This document shows, in pieces, positions 63,381 to 64,000 of a stretch of DNA of 64,000 nucleotides. The stretch is from the NCBI RefSeq assembly GCF_018842675.1, contig NZ_JAGTWO010000004.1:3534001-3598000 (forward strand). The letters are read 5' to 3'. Origin of the DNA: Candidatus Pantoea bituminis. GTDB taxonomy: Bacteria; Pseudomonadota; Gammaproteobacteria; Enterobacterales; Enterobacteriaceae. The translations under genes and the position numbers were made by a program. Position 1 is the stretch's first letter. Each line of letters starts with the position of its first letter. Below the pieces are notes generated by a model. The model saw only the letters and a program-made list of their open reading frames with translations. It made no database searches and had not been told where the DNA came from.

Positions 63381-64000
63381 ATGCAACAACGTCGTCCTGT
63401 ACGCCGCGCTCTTCTCAGTGTTTCTGATAAAGCCGGTATCCTCGAATTTGCTCAGGCACTCTCTCAACGCGGTGTTGAACTGCTTTCTACAGGTGGCACA
63501 GCTCGCCTACTCGCTGACGCGGGGCTATCTGTCACAGAAGTGTCTGACTACACCGGTTTCCCGGAAATGATGGATGGACGCGTCAAAACGCTGCACCCGA
63601 AAGTACATGGCGGTATTTTGGGTCGTCGCGGTCAGGACGATGACATCATGGCGCAGCATGCTATCAGCCCAATCGACATGGTGGTCGTTAACCTCTATCC
63701 CTTCGCTCAAACTGTCGCGCGTGAAGGTTGTTCTCTTGAAGACGCCGTAGAAAACATTGATATCGGCGGCCCGACAATGGTGCGCTCTGCGGCTAAGAAC
63801 CATAAAGATGTGGCGATTGTAGTGAAGAGCAGTGACTACGAGGCGATCATTGCCGAGCTGGATGCTAACGAAAACTCTCTGAAGCTAGAAACCCGCTTTG
63901 ATCTTGCGATCAAAGCTTTCGAGCATACTGCTGCCTACGACAGCATGATTGCCAACTACTTCGGTAGCCTGGTTCCTGCTTATCATGGCGGAAGCAATGA
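63381..64000 (+). CDS. purH: Bifunctional AICAR transformylase/IMP cyclohydrolase (5' part)
   Basis: The N-terminal 206 codons of PurH, last two steps of IMP synthesis; the window ends inside the gene. The protein begins [19 protein letters not shown] and contains the cyclohydrolase (MGS-like) domain with [31 protein letters not shown] and [20 protein letters not shown]. The ATG is preceded by CAAGGGATAAAACCACC. The PurR box upstream indicates purine control; purD probably follows beyond the window. Confidence 0.98.
   Translation, partial: MQQRRPVRRALLSVSDKAGILEFAQALSQRGVELLSTGGTARLLADAGLSVTEVSDYTGFPEMMDGRVKTLHPKVHGGILGRRGQDDDIMAQHAISPIDMVVVNLYPFAQTVAREGCSLEDAVENIDIGGPTMVRSAAKNHKDVAIVVKSSDYEAIIAELDANENSLKLETRFDLAIKAFEHTAAYDSMIANYFGSLVPAYHGGSN

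Overview
This window looks like a core-chromosome segment of an enterobacterium, most likely Erwiniaceae (Pantoea/Erwinia-like). The basis is close protein-level similarity to Escherichia coli gene products recalled from memory and a gene order matching the E. coli region from ssb/uvrA through plsB, ubiCA, lysC/pgi, metH and aceBAK to an rRNA operon beside purH. Several E. coli neighbours are absent (alr and aphA near tyrB, the mal cluster near psiE) and lineage-specific genes sit in the gaps. The genus is an inference; no search was run.

Layout. 1-5.3 kb: an AraC regulator divergent from an isochorismatase-like hydrolase, then ssb and uvrA around a shared SOS box. 5.4-12.8 kb: zinc alcohol dehydrogenase, yjbR-yjbQ, tyrB, a YitT-like membrane protein with an Lrp-type regulator at the position where E. 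coli has alr, dnaB and qor. 13-24 kb: pspG with a sigma-54 promoter, dusA, a TraF-like outer-membrane barrel, zur, yjbJ, the dgkA-lexA-dinF block with two SOS boxes, plsB, ubiC-ubiA and psiE. 24.3-31.5 kb: a phosphorus-themed cluster made of a UTRA regulator, an ABC importer with a cytosolic alkaline-phosphatase-superfamily hydrolase, and yjbB. 31.5-42 kb: an SMR pump, a PanS-like symporter, aqpZ, lysC with its lysine riboswitch, pgi and the yjbEFGH exopolysaccharide operon. 42-53 kb: metH, iclR, aceBAK and metA. 53-57.5 kb: an accessory LysR / M20 amidohydrolase / solute-binding protein / M28 peptidase cluster. 57.6-62.7 kb: an rRNA operon on the minus strand (16S, tRNA-Ile, tRNA-Ala, 23S, 5S). 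The window ends inside purH.

How the genes work together. Three SOS-regulated loci (ssb/uvrA, lexA-dinF) lie close together. The glyoxylate bypass (aceBAK) and its repressor iclR are complete, with IclR-like operators at both. The methionine genes metA (with MetJ boxes) and metH flank them. In the phosphorus cluster the promoter combines a PhoB box, a correctly spaced -10 and a palindrome over the start region. This suggests uptake of an organophosphorus compound under phosphate limitation and substrate induction, cleavage in the cytosol, and phosphate balancing by YjbB.

Sequence quality. Six genes (plsB, the ABC ATPase, metH, aceK, the 55-kb solute-binding protein, the M28 peptidase) are broken by eight small length changes in mononucleotide runs. 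In every case a one-base (once two-base) run extension restores a full-length protein. Because several of these genes are core or essential, consensus undercalling of homopolymers is much more likely than real gene loss. No CRISPR array, insertion sequence or prophage was seen.
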